Of a stretch of 64,000 nt of DNA, positions 52,995 to 60,951 are shown in pieces. Position numbers and translations under genes: made by a program. Where the stretch lies: NCBI GenBank assembly GCA_965221345.1, contig CBDCSD010000001.1, positions 1,054,001 to 1,118,000 of the forward strand, written 5' to 3'. Under the pieces are notes generated by a model that saw nothing but the letters and a program-made list of their open reading frames with translations, had not been told where the DNA came from and made no database searches. Each line of letters opens with the position of its first letter. Within the stretch, counting starts at the first letter, position 1. This DNA is from Bin5 sp965221345 (lineage in GTDB: Bacteria > Chloroflexota > Anaerolineae > Caldilineales > Caldilineaceae).

Positions 52995-53732
52995 TCAACT
53001 ATTGTGTTCCTCCACCGGCACACCTGCCAGGAGCCCGCTCTGATGCATGTCGGTCCACTCGTCCAGAAAGACCTTGTTCCAATGGTCGGTGAGCGGGTGA
53101 TCGAGCATGTCGCGATAGACAGTCCACATCGTGACCAGCTCGTCAGCGCCGTCGCGGAAGGCGGCGTGGGCCGTCTCTACAGAGCGCACCAGTGCCGCCA
53201 TGATGTAGGGGCGCTCGTCCCAGCCGCTGAACATGCGCACGCAGTCGCGGATCAGCTTGGTCGGATCGCCGCCCATCTCGCGCACCGGATCGCAGAAGGG
53301 CAGGATGTGGTCGACGCCGGCCTGCGCAACGGCCGCGGCCTGGTTCAGTGAGAAGACCGTCGTGCAAAAGGTCTCGACGCCCTCCTGCCTGAGAATGCCG
53401 AACGCCTTAAGCCCATTGAGCGTGCAGGGCAGCTTGAGGATGATCTGCGGCGACATGTCGGTGAAGACCTTGCCCACCGCCAGCAACTCTTCGACCGAAT
53501 GGCCGTCGATCTCCATGACGACCGGTTTGTCGGTCATCTCCAGATAGGCCTCAATCAGCGCGATGACGCTGCCGTAGGGTTTGGCGTACAGATTGAGCAC
53601 CACCGTGTTGGTGACGATGCCGGCGATGCCCATGGGCATAAACTCCACAAGCTCTGCCGGCGGCCCGGCCAGCCAGATTGTCGGCCCGCGTCCGGTTGAG
53701 CGTGTCTTCGTGACAGATCCCTTCTGGTCCAT
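52995..53732 (-). CDS. Transaldolase-like protein
   Basis: A 245-residue (alpha/beta)8 protein of the transaldolase / fructose-6-phosphate aldolase family. GIVTNTVVLNLYAK matches the N-terminal TNP motif, and IILKLPCTLNGLKA contains the Schiff-base lysine; TTVFSLNQAAAVAQAGV matches the family's later strand. Start: ATG at 53730-53732 with GAGGAAGGAAAT before it; a 15-codon longer frame is less likely. It probably handles sugar phosphates or a related aldol. A truncated copy of its 3' end lies at 55858-55930. Confidence 0.85.
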   Translation of the reverse strand: MDQKGSVTKTRSTGRGPTIWLAGPPAELVEFMPMGIAGIVTNTVVLNLYAKPYGSVIALIEAYLEMTDKPVVMEIDGHSVEELLAVGKVFTDMSPQIILKLPCTLNGLKAFGILRQEGVETFCTTVFSLNQAAAVAQAGVDHILPFCDPVREMGGDPTKLIRDCVRMFSGWDERPYIMAALVRSVETAHAAFRDGADELVTMWTVYRDMLDHPLTDHWNKVFLDEWTDMHQSGLLAGVPVEEHNS

Positions 53733-53845
53733 ATTTCCTTCCTCGTGGGTGTTGGCTTGTAAATCCAGGAATTCCAAGATGGGAATTCAGTAATTCCTGC
53801 CAGTTGCGTTCGATTTCTCATTCACATTACCGTCTGCCGAACCGC

Positions 53846-54385
53846 CTACTCGCCGGCGAAGATCGGATGAATCGCGTGTTCGCAGGGGCCGCCCACCTCC
53901 ATCTCATCCGAGGCGCCGGCAAGGCGCGCCGCCTGCACAAAGTCCTCTTCACGCAGCGCCAGAAAGCGCCCGCGCACGACCCGCGCCAGCCCGGTCCAGC
54001 CAATCGAGGAGAGGATCAGCGTGATGGCGATATAGACCCTCGTCACCGGCCACTCCTTGGGAATCGCCGCGCTCAGAGCCAGCCAAAGCGGAATGCTGGG
54101 CATAGCGCGAATAAACTCGACAATGCGCTGGATCACTATGTCGGCCGTGCCGCTGAAGTAGCCGGCGATTCCGATTCTTCGTCGCCCCAGAGGTGATGCG
54201 TCACCTCTGCATAAGGGATGTGCGCCGGTCCATCGAAAGTAGGCCGCGGCGAGGCTGAATAACTCATCAGCGCTGCATCCTTTCGTGAACCAGGTGGGGC
54301 GCTTCCTCTTCCTGCTCGTTCTCGAATGTAGGCGGCGTGAATGAGCTCTCGATCATTTTGGCCTGCCCTTCGCGAACTGAGCATC
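53846..54385 (-). pseudogene. Mosaic of truncated gene fragments (PhyH, permease C, cupin, Gfo/Idh)
   Basis: Reading the minus strand from 54385 down, the region contains the 3' end of a Gfo/Idh gene (like 50674), the first 32 residues of a cupin (MSYSASPRPTFDGPAHIPYA), about 85 residues of a permease C (IQRIVEFIRAMPSIPLWLAL to DFVQAARLAGAS) and the last 20 residues of a PhyH protein (DEMEVGGPCEHAIHP). Each piece matches an intact gene in the window. The joined frame at 53846-54136 is open but cannot be functional. Confidence 0.85.
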
Positions 54386-54700
54386 AAGACCAGGATCCGA
54401 GAACGCTCCACTTCTGCGTTTGCGCTGCACGCGTCTCGCACCGACCCAGAAGTACCTGCTGTACACCAAATCCGGACGGTAATCCACGCCCTCCCCGGAC
54501 TGCGGCCAGGCGACCTCGTAGCCCAGAGGGACCTGATAGACAAAGAGTGCCTCCACGCGGCCGCTGCTGGTCTGTCGCCGCCCATCGGTTACGTGCATCA
54601 GCGGACGAAAGCGGTCGCGGTCAAAGCGGTAGACGATATCTTCCAGTCCTGAATTCCCCCGTTCGCCCGAATTCTTGGTGTCGGCGACATTCAGATTTCC
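54386..54700 (-). pseudogene. Orphan coding fragment of unknown family
   Basis: The minus strand reads GLEDIVYRFDRDRFRPLMHV and VEALFVYQVPLGYEVAWPQS, clearly protein-like, without a start of its own and joined to unrelated sequence at both ends. It adjoins the mosaic of fragments and ends at the second desaturase gene. I do not recognise it; it is probably another truncated piece. Confidence 0.45.
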
Positions 54701-54711
54701 CTTGATCAGGT

Positions 54712-55737
54712 TCAGGTCACTGATGTCTGAATGTTGTGCCGGGCGAGTCGCTTCGCACGCATCGCTACGTGCCCCTCGTCTGAGCCGTCGTGACTTGTGC
54801 CGAACCAGTAGTCGAAGGGCATGTCCTGCTCGCCGTAGTTGCACTCAAAGTAGCGGTGATGCAACTGGTGGAAATAGGATGCGGCAGACAGGTTGTACTT
54901 GCCGTTGACGATAACCGCTTCAAAGCCGACATGTCCCTGCGCTGGTGTGAACGCGGCGTGCTGCAGGTTCATCACCACGTGAATCGGGTGCGACGGGATG
55001 ATCCAATGGATCGCCGCGCAGCTGAAGTAGAAAATATGCTCGATTGGATGCATCGACAACCCCGACCAGGGGCCGACATTGATGTTGCGATGATGCAGAA
55101 AGTGTCCCGCCTTGTAGAGCGGCGGCCAGTGCAGCAATCGATGCGCCCAGTAAAAGTGGAAGGTCCGCCATATACTGATAGCACACAGCAAGAGCACGAA
55201 GTAGACCGGGTGCGCGCGCGGGTCCAGGTAGGGGATGTACTCATTGGCGTAGAGCCAGAGTGTAAAAACCTCGTAGGCCGTCCAGATAGTACCGCCGCTG
55301 ACACAACTCCAGAAGATGTTGTCGAACAGCTGGTTGCCACCGAGGAACTGCTTCTTCCCCTTCGCCATCCAGTCCGGTGTGTATTTTAATTTGAAGCCTT
55401 GCGATTTGCGCCCCCACAGCCACAGATGCCAGGCGCTGACGATGACGATCAGCATGACCTGGTTGCGCACAAAGATGTAGAGGATCCAGTCAGCGCTGAA
55501 CGTCTTCATACGGGCCATTTCCGGCTGCAGATAGATGACTGTCAACGCGGCGATGGCCATATAAATGATATTCCACGGAAACATGTAGTTGAAGACCCAT
55601 TTAGCGACCTCAACCGGCTTTGGCGGCCAGGCGAAAATGGGATTGGGCAACTTGATTCCCTCCGGCTGCCAGTACCCGCGCTCATCGCGCGGCATTCCAT
55701 CGATCAGACTATCTCTCTCAGCGCTAATGTCTGCCAT
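54712..55737 (-). CDS. Sterol desaturase / fatty acid hydroxylase family protein, copy 2
   Basis: A 341-residue near-identical paralogue of copy 1 with all three histidine boxes kept: HRLLH (199-203), HFLHH (212-216) and HQLHH (290-294). The differences are conservative and scattered. The ATG has TGGAGGGAGATC. Similarity to the copy 1 locus extends upstream through the leader and into the 3' end of a transaldolase-like gene, so the copy came from a segmental duplication of about 1.2 kb. Confidence 0.9.
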   Translation of the reverse strand: MADISAERDSLIDGMPRDERGYWQPEGIKLPNPIFAWPPKPVEVAKWVFNYMFPWNIIYMAIAALTVIYLQPEMARMKTFSADWILYIFVRNQVMLIVIVSAWHLWLWGRKSQGFKLKYTPDWMAKGKKQFLGGNQLFDNIFWSCVSGGTIWTAYEVFTLWLYANEYIPYLDPRAHPVYFVLLLCAISIWRTFHFYWAHRLLHWPPLYKAGHFLHHRNINVGPWSGLSMHPIEHIFYFSCAAIHWIIPSHPIHVVMNLQHAAFTPAQGHVGFEAVIVNGKYNLSAASYFHQLHHRYFECNYGEQDMPFDYWFGTSHDGSDEGHVAMRAKRLARHNIQTSVT

Positions 55738-55857
55738 GATCTCCCTCCAGGAGGCTTGTCTCCGCGTTCCAAAGCGGCTATGAGTTTCCTTTCGAGTTCG
55801 TTGGCATCCTGCGTCATTCTACATATTTAGCACATTTTCGCAATGACGAATACCTTA

Positions 55858-55930
55858 TCAGCAATGCCCTCGGCCGTCGTGTTCCTCCACCGGCACACCA
55901 GCCAACAGCCCGCTCTGGTGCATGTCGGGA
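55858..55930 (-). pseudogene. Truncated 3' end of a transaldolase-like gene
   Basis: The minus strand reads DMHQSGLLAGVPVEEH followed by a short altered tail and a stop; this is the last part of the transaldolase-like protein at 52995. The original stop has been lost by base changes and a downstream TGA is used. It marks one end of the duplicated segment. The rest of 55738-56039 shows no gene. Confidence 0.75.
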
Positions 55931-56039
55931 AAACCTACTCTACCTGAATCGTCAATGGCGCCGAGTGAAAATCCCTTTCCAAACCGCAATACTCGTACCT
56001 CTACTGCGCGGGATTTCAAAGGGAACGCCTAGTGATTGG

Positions 56040-56279
56040 TCAAGTCCGTATGTAAACCTCCAGAAATTCTGCTCTTGAAATTCCTGCCTGCGTACAAATT
56101 CGGCGTAAAGTTGAACCTTTGATACGACGGTGATTCGGTAACGTCAATGAATTTCGGCTTCCATCAGTATTTTCTCGTATCATTGCAACATGGTTCCCAG
56201 TGCGAAGCACACGAAAGCCCAAGATTTCCAAAGTACTGATCACTCTTTGTTATGGCGCATCGACTGGGAAGCGCTGCAT
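56040..56279 (-). pseudogene. hicA: HicA-family toxin with in-frame stop at codon 10
   Basis: The frame starts with an ATG at 56277-56279 that overlaps the hicB stop (TGATG), reads MQRFPVDAP, meets TAA at 56250-56252, then continues as VISTLEILGFRVLRTGNHVA and on to the typical ending GISRAEFLEV. The LGFRVLRTGNH segment matches HicA proteins, including the catalytic histidine in GNH (usually GSH). Translation could restart at the GTG at 56243, giving 67 residues that still hold the histidine. So it is either inactivated or a shortened toxin. Confidence 0.7.
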
Positions 56280-56503
56280 CAAACAGCAACGCCAGCTTCT
56301 GATATGAATACATCCAGAATTGGTTCATCAGTCTCGAATTCTTCGTCCCCGAACGTCTCAATGTGAAACTTGATCGCAGAGGTGATGTCGGCTACTGATT
56401 CATCGAAGGTATCCCCCTCTCCCACAACAGTGCCCTTCAGACCGACAGGATAGGCGACATATCCGTCTTTATGCTTTTCGACTATGATTTTCAATAAACG
56501 CAT
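56279..56503 (-). CDS. hicB: HicB-family antitoxin
   Basis: A 74-residue protein with the HicB-like partial RNase-H fold pattern: HKDGYVAYPVGLKGTVVGEG (11-30), then DTFDESVADITSAIKFHIET. No C-terminal DNA-binding domain is present, so autoregulation by HicB itself is not evident. It is followed directly by hicA with overlapping stop and start codons, the usual coupling in hicBA-order loci. The RBS is GAGGGGGAA. It neutralises HicA, an mRNA-cleaving toxin. Confidence 0.78.
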   Translation of the reverse strand: MRLLKIIVEKHKDGYVAYPVGLKGTVVGEGDTFDESVADITSAIKFHIETFGDEEFETDEPILDVFISEAGVAV

Positions 56504-56629
56504 CTGATAATTCCCCCTCTATATTTCGAGTTGAAATCGTTCGCAAGCGGCGGGGTTTTCGATGACTACCCTTCGCTGACTGATCTGAATTCGAGCGGTG
56601 CAAACTCTACTACTTGACCTTCGAATTCG

Positions 56630-57427
56630 TCATTGCCCGGCAATGATCGGATGAATCGCGTGTTCCCAGGGGCCGCCCACCTCCATCTCATCCGCGGCGC
56701 CGGCCGCGTCATTGCCTCCTGTAAAGCTGGTATAGTCAGGGATGTAAATGATGGCAAAGGCCCGCCGCGGCTTGTCGGTGCGGTTCGGGCCGGCGTAATG
56801 AAAAGTGCAGCCGTGGTGAAAGGTAACGCCGCCTGCGCGCATCGGCATCGCTACCGGTTCAGGCGCGCTATAGCCCTGCTCCTTGAACCGCTCGACCACG
56901 CTCTCGCCCTCGGTGGTGAGGCTTATCGGCTCCAGCCTGCCGTGCTTATGCGTGCCGGGCACGAACTGCAGGCAACCGTTTTCGACGCTGACATCATCCA
57001 ACGCAATCCAGGCCGACAGCGCGCCGACCGGGTCCATCGGCCAGTAGGGCGCGTCCTGGTGCCAGTTGGTCTCCTTGCTCACCTGGCCCGGCGGCTTGAT
57101 CATCGCATGGTCATGGTAGATGCGCACGTGCCGGCAGCGGCTCAACTGGCGCGCGTACTCGCCCAGACGCACGTCAAACGCGATTTCTTTCGCCTGCGGG
57201 TAGTCGGTCCACAAGTTGACCATCTGGTTGAAGACGCGTTCATATTCCTCCGAGTGGCGACCACCCTTCTCAGCCCCCCGAATGCGCTCGCGCTCGCTGG
57301 CGACCGCATCATCCAACGCCTGCCGCAGCGACGCGATCTGTGCCTGCGAAAAAAAGTCGTGATATTGAATGTAGCCGTTCTGCTGGAAGAACTCTATCTC
57401 TGCAGGGTCAACCACTTTCTCCGTCAT
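56630..57427 (-). CDS. Phytanoyl-CoA dioxygenase (PhyH) family protein, copy 3
   Basis: A 265-residue Fe(II)/2-oxoglutarate oxygenase with NWHQDAPYWPMD (His123, Asp125), a distal histidine in CTFHYAGPNRTDKPRRAF and the arginine after it. It is clearly of the PhyH family but diverged from copies 1 and 2. It lies 78 bp after the permease C gene at 57506 on the same strand. The last 20 residues (DEMEVGGPWEHAIHPIIAGQ) recur in the mosaic at 53846. Substrate unknown. Confidence 0.9.
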   Translation of the reverse strand: MTEKVVDPAEIEFFQQNGYIQYHDFFSQAQIASLRQALDDAVASERERIRGAEKGGRHSEEYERVFNQMVNLWTDYPQAKEIAFDVRLGEYARQLSRCRHVRIYHDHAMIKPPGQVSKETNWHQDAPYWPMDPVGALSAWIALDDVSVENGCLQFVPGTHKHGRLEPISLTTEGESVVERFKEQGYSAPEPVAMPMRAGGVTFHHGCTFHYAGPNRTDKPRRAFAIIYIPDYTSFTGGNDAAGAADEMEVGGPWEHAIHPIIAGQ

Positions 57428-57505
57428 CTTCCCATGTCCTGTCTTTGTGGAACCAATTCCGTCATAGAGTTGTTCTCTCCTGCGCTTTTTCGCCGCCTGT
57501 GCCTC

Positions 57506-58669
57506 TCACCGGGCATAGGGATCGGCGGCATCGCGCAGGCCGTCGCCCACAAAGTTGAAGGCCAGCACCGCGATGACCACCAGTAGCCCCGGCGCGAGCA
57601 GCCACGGCGCCAACGCCACCGCCTGCAAGTTCTGCGCCTCACGCAGCAACACGCCCCAACTGAGAGCCGGCGGCCGCATGCCCAGGCCCAGAAAGCTGAG
57701 ACTGGTCTCGCTGAGGATCATCGAGGGAACGGCCAAAGTCAGCGAAGCAATAATGTGGCTCATGAAGGAGGGCGTCATGTGGCGCACAATGATGCGGCCC
57801 TCCGACGCGCCGGCAAAGCGCGCCGCCTGCACAAAATCCTCTTCGCGCAACGACAGAAAGCGCCCGCGTACTACCCGTGCCAGCCCGGTCCAGCCGATCA
57901 AGGAGAGGATAATAGTGATGGCGAAATAGACCCTCGTCACCGGCCAGTCCTTGGGAATCGCCGCGCTCAAGGCCAGCCAAAGCGGAATGCTGGGCATGGC
58001 CCGAATAAACTCGATAATGCGCTGGATCACTATGTCGGCCGTGCCGCCGTAGTAGCCGGAGATTCCGCCAAACATAACGCCCAGAACGAAGCTGACGATC
58101 ACCCCGACCAGCCCGATCGAGGCGGAGATCCTTGTAGCCGCCAGCAAGCGGGACAGCACGTCGCGGCCCAACCGGTCCGCGCCTAACAGGAAGACTTCGT
58201 CCTCACTGTCTTCGAGTCCAAACAGATGCAGATCGCTCTCTATAAAGCCCCAGAACCTATAGGGGTCGCCCTTCACCATGAATTTGATCGGATGTTTTAC
58301 CGACTTGTCCACTTCATAGATTTTGCGGAAAGTCTCAGGATCGCGCTCGCCCTCCAGGCCATACACGAAGGGCTGGAAATGGAACCCTTCCTCATCAAAG
58401 AATCGCAGTCTCTGCGGCGGCGCGTAAGCCGACTGCACATCGTGGCGCAACGGATCGTAGGGCGCCAGAAACTCCCACGTGAGCGCCACCAGATAGAGCA
58501 GGATCAGCACGCCGCCGCTCAGCAGCGCCATCCTGTGCCGGCGGAAGCGCCACCACATCAGCTGCCGCGGCGAAGCAACAAAAATCTTTTCGCGTTCGCT
58601 CGGGACCTCGATAAACTCCGAGTCGTCCGGAAGAATGGTATCCGGCCCCTCCGCAAGTTCCTGCGTCAT
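57506..58669 (-). CDS. Dpp/Opp-type ABC transporter permease C, orphan pair
   Basis: A 387-residue DppC-type permease. After about 50 residues comes the first helix (MALLSGGVLILLYLVALTWE), then a long extracytoplasmic insert, the core helices, the loop QAARFAGASEGRIIVRHM and the signature LAFNFVGDGLRDAADP. Start: ATG at 58667-58669 with GGGGAAAATCC before it. It resembles the permease at 3823 over its whole length. It follows its partner by about 50 bp. No SBP or ATPase gene is adjacent within the window. Confidence 0.93.
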   Translation of the reverse strand: MTQELAEGPDTILPDDSEFIEVPSEREKIFVASPRQLMWWRFRRHRMALLSGGVLILLYLVALTWEFLAPYDPLRHDVQSAYAPPQRLRFFDEEGFHFQPFVYGLEGERDPETFRKIYEVDKSVKHPIKFMVKGDPYRFWGFIESDLHLFGLEDSEDEVFLLGADRLGRDVLSRLLAATRISASIGLVGVIVSFVLGVMFGGISGYYGGTADIVIQRIIEFIRAMPSIPLWLALSAAIPKDWPVTRVYFAITIILSLIGWTGLARVVRGRFLSLREEDFVQAARFAGASEGRIIVRHMTPSFMSHIIASLTLAVPSMILSETSLSFLGLGMRPPALSWGVLLREAQNLQAVALAPWLLAPGLLVVIAVLAFNFVGDGLRDAADPYAR

Positions 58670-58721
58670 GGATTTTCCCCGCACTGATACGGAGTCCGGA
58701 GGTCTGCCGCTGGCCACCGCT

Positions 58722-59711
58722 TCATTGCGTTTCCATGCGGATACGCGGATCGAGAACGGCCAACAGCATGTCCGAGATCAACGTGCCGACTACGGTCAGC
58801 ACGCTCAACATCAACAGGAAGCTGGCCGCCAAATACATGTCCTGCGTCATCAGCGCTCCCAACAGCATCGGTCCGGTGGTGGGAAGACTTAAGACGACCG
58901 ACACGATCGTGGCGCCCGAAATCAGATTGGGCAGGGTCCAGCCGACCGTGCTGACGAAGGGGTTGAGCGCCACCCGCACCGGGTATTTCCGCACCAGCAC
59001 CTGCTCTTTCAAACCCTTGGCGCGCGCAGTTTCGACATAGGGCTTGTTCAACTCGTCCAACAGATTGGCGCGCATGGTGCGGATCATTCCGGCTGTGCCG
59101 GACGTGCCCAGGATGATCAGCGGGAGCCACAAGTGGGTAAGCATGTCCCAGAATTTGGCCAGGCTCCACGGCGCGGCCCGATACTCTTGAGAGAACAGCC
59201 CGCTCAACCGCAGGCCGAACTTGTCGAACGCGTACCACATGATCACCAACGCGATCAGGAAATTGGGCAGCCCCAGGCCGATAAAGCCCAGCGTAGTGAA
59301 GATGTAGTCGCCAATCGAATACTGGTTGACCGCCGAATAGACGCCGATCAGAAAGCCCACCACCCAAGTGAAGAGGATGGTAGACAGGCTGATGAAAAAG
59401 GTCAGCGCCAGCCTCTCCCAGATGAGCGTCTCGACCGGCACGTTCCACTCAAAGGAGAAACCGAAGTTGCCGCGCAGGATATTGGTCACCCACTGCAGAT
59501 AGCGCAAGGGTGCCGGCTTATCGAGGCCGAACTGCTTGCGCAACGACTCGAGCCGCTCCTTGTCGACGGGGTCGCCGCCGGCCGCAAGGTTGGCAGCGTA
59601 GGCGTCCAGGTAGTCGCCCGGCGGCAACTCGATCACTAGAAATGTAACAATGGTGATAAAGAAAAGTGTCGGTATCAGGAGCAGGATTCTGCGGACGATG
59701 AATGCGATCAT
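58722..59711 (-). CDS. Dpp/Opp-type ABC transporter permease B, orphan pair
   Basis: A 329-residue DppB-type permease starting MIAFIVRRILLLIPTLFFIT, with the IELPPGDYLDAY motif, six helices and the loop VETARAKGLKEQVLVRKYPV. Start: ATG at 59709-59711, without a clear ribosome site; a 15-codon longer frame exists. A promoter candidate lies about 110 bp upstream at 59818-59847. The SBP and ATPases expected for this system are not in the window, so it may use those of another Opp-type system. Confidence 0.93.
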   Translation of the reverse strand: MIAFIVRRILLLIPTLFFITIVTFLVIELPPGDYLDAYAANLAAGGDPVDKERLESLRKQFGLDKPAPLRYLQWVTNILRGNFGFSFEWNVPVETLIWERLALTFFISLSTILFTWVVGFLIGVYSAVNQYSIGDYIFTTLGFIGLGLPNFLIALVIMWYAFDKFGLRLSGLFSQEYRAAPWSLAKFWDMLTHLWLPLIILGTSGTAGMIRTMRANLLDELNKPYVETARAKGLKEQVLVRKYPVRVALNPFVSTVGWTLPNLISGATIVSVVLSLPTTGPMLLGALMTQDMYLAASFLLMLSVLTVVGTLISDMLLAVLDPRIRMETQ

Positions 59712-60057
59712 TTCGTTGCTGACTCTGTGTCTGGCCGCCGCCAAGTGTCTGATCACCTGGAGTCAGCGGCGGCGAAAGTGTCAGATCGACGAGCCGACAC
59801 TACGCGAGGCAACCGGCATTATATACAGTGTAGACGGGGAAAAGCAAACGGGTTGAACGGAAACAGTGATTTCCAGAATAGGGGCGCGCTATCGCGTTAG
59901 CGCTGATGGAGGGGCATTTGTCAGGCTAATAATACCGATTTGGTGCTGCCAGCGCTTGACGACCCTCGCCCGAGCGTCGCACGAGAGATCACGAGAGATC
60001 GCGACCCACTGCTCCTTGTCAGCCGCGCTCGCTCTTGGCGGCGGCGCATCCAACGGC
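59712..60057. other. Intergenic region before the orphan permease pair
   Basis: A 346-bp gap with no convincing gene. It holds the promoter candidate at 59818-59847 and, between 59730 and 59790, two partly matching blocks (AAGTGTCTGATC and AAGTGTCAGATC) with GCCGCCGC and GCGGCGGC beside them. A short repeat of CACGAGAGAT lies near 59980. Confidence 0.5.
59818..59847 (-). promoter_or_regulatory. Possible promoter of the orphan permease pair
   Basis: On the minus strand, -10 TATAAT (59818-59823) is perfect; the best -35 is TTGCTT (59842-59847) at 18 bp, only a partial match. Confidence 0.4.
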
Positions 60058-60951
60058 CTAGCCCTTGATGCCGGTCATGACGATACCCTGAATGAAGTAG
60101 CGTTGGGCGATGAAGAAAGCGATCATGAGCGGGATGATCGACACAAGCGTCATGGCCATCAGCGGCCCAAGCCTGACATAGGTGTCGCCGCCTCCCATCT
60201 GCGTTTCGAACAAACGCAGACCCAACGCAATGGGAAACAACTTGGAGTCATTCAGATAAATTAGGGGGGTGATAAAGTTGTTCCAGTTGAATGAAAAGTT
60301 CAATATCGCCAGAACGCCGATAACAGGCTTTGACAGGGGCAGGATGATGTGACGGTAAATGCCAAACCAACTGCAGCCGTCGATTCGCGCCGCCTCATCC
60401 AGGTCGGTCGAAATCGTCATGTAGAACTGCCGCATCAGAAAGACGTCATAAGCCGCCGACAACCATTCCGGCGCCATGATCGGCCAGAATGTATTGACCA
60501 AATGTAGACGACTCCAGAACAGATAAGTAGGAATCAGGGTCACCTGCGGCGGCAGCATCATCGTTGCCAGAAGAACGAAAAAGATGATCGTGCGACCCTT
60601 GAACGGAATGCGCGCGAATCCAAAGGCCACCAGTGAATTGGTGATCAGTATGACGGCAGTGTTCGTAACCGTGATGAAGATCGTGTTCATGTAGAATAGC
60701 AGGAACGGCATCTCCCGCCATGGATCAATGTAGTTTGCCCAGCGCAATTCGGGCGGAATCCAGACTATGGGGATGCGGTTGATCAGTTCAGGGGATTTCA
60801 ACGAGGTCGAGATCATCCACAGCAAAGGCGTGGAAAAGATAAACGCTCCCACTGTTATGACCACATACAGAACGGTGCGACCGGCGATATGCTCAAGCCG
60901 GAATCGGCCCTTACCCCGCTGAATGGCTGGCAGCGACTGTCCCCTGATCAT
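60058..60951 (-). CDS. Carbohydrate ABC transporter permease (MalG-like), operon 4
   Basis: A 297-residue CUT1 permease. Start: ATG at 60949-60951, overlapping the stop of the MalF-like gene as ATGA and preceded by GGGAGAAG. The first helix is VLYVVITVGAFIFSTPLLWM, the EAA loop is TDLDEAARIDGCSWFGIYRH, and the ending is YFIQGIVMTGIKG. No ATPase gene is present in the operon. Confidence 0.94.
   Translation of the reverse strand: MIRGQSLPAIQRGKGRFRLEHIAGRTVLYVVITVGAFIFSTPLLWMISTSLKSPELINRIPIVWIPPELRWANYIDPWREMPFLLFYMNTIFITVTNTAVILITNSLVAFGFARIPFKGRTIIFFVLLATMMLPPQVTLIPTYLFWSRLHLVNTFWPIMAPEWLSAAYDVFLMRQFYMTISTDLDEAARIDGCSWFGIYRHIILPLSKPVIGVLAILNFSFNWNNFITPLIYLNDSKLFPIALGLRLFETQMGGGDTYVRLGPLMAMTLVSIIPLMIAFFIAQRYFIQGIVMTGIKG

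Noticed and set aside
53846..54136. Small intact permease gene
   Set aside because: It has only about 80 residues of a permease joined to the tail of an unrelated PhyH protein, so it is a fusion of fragments.
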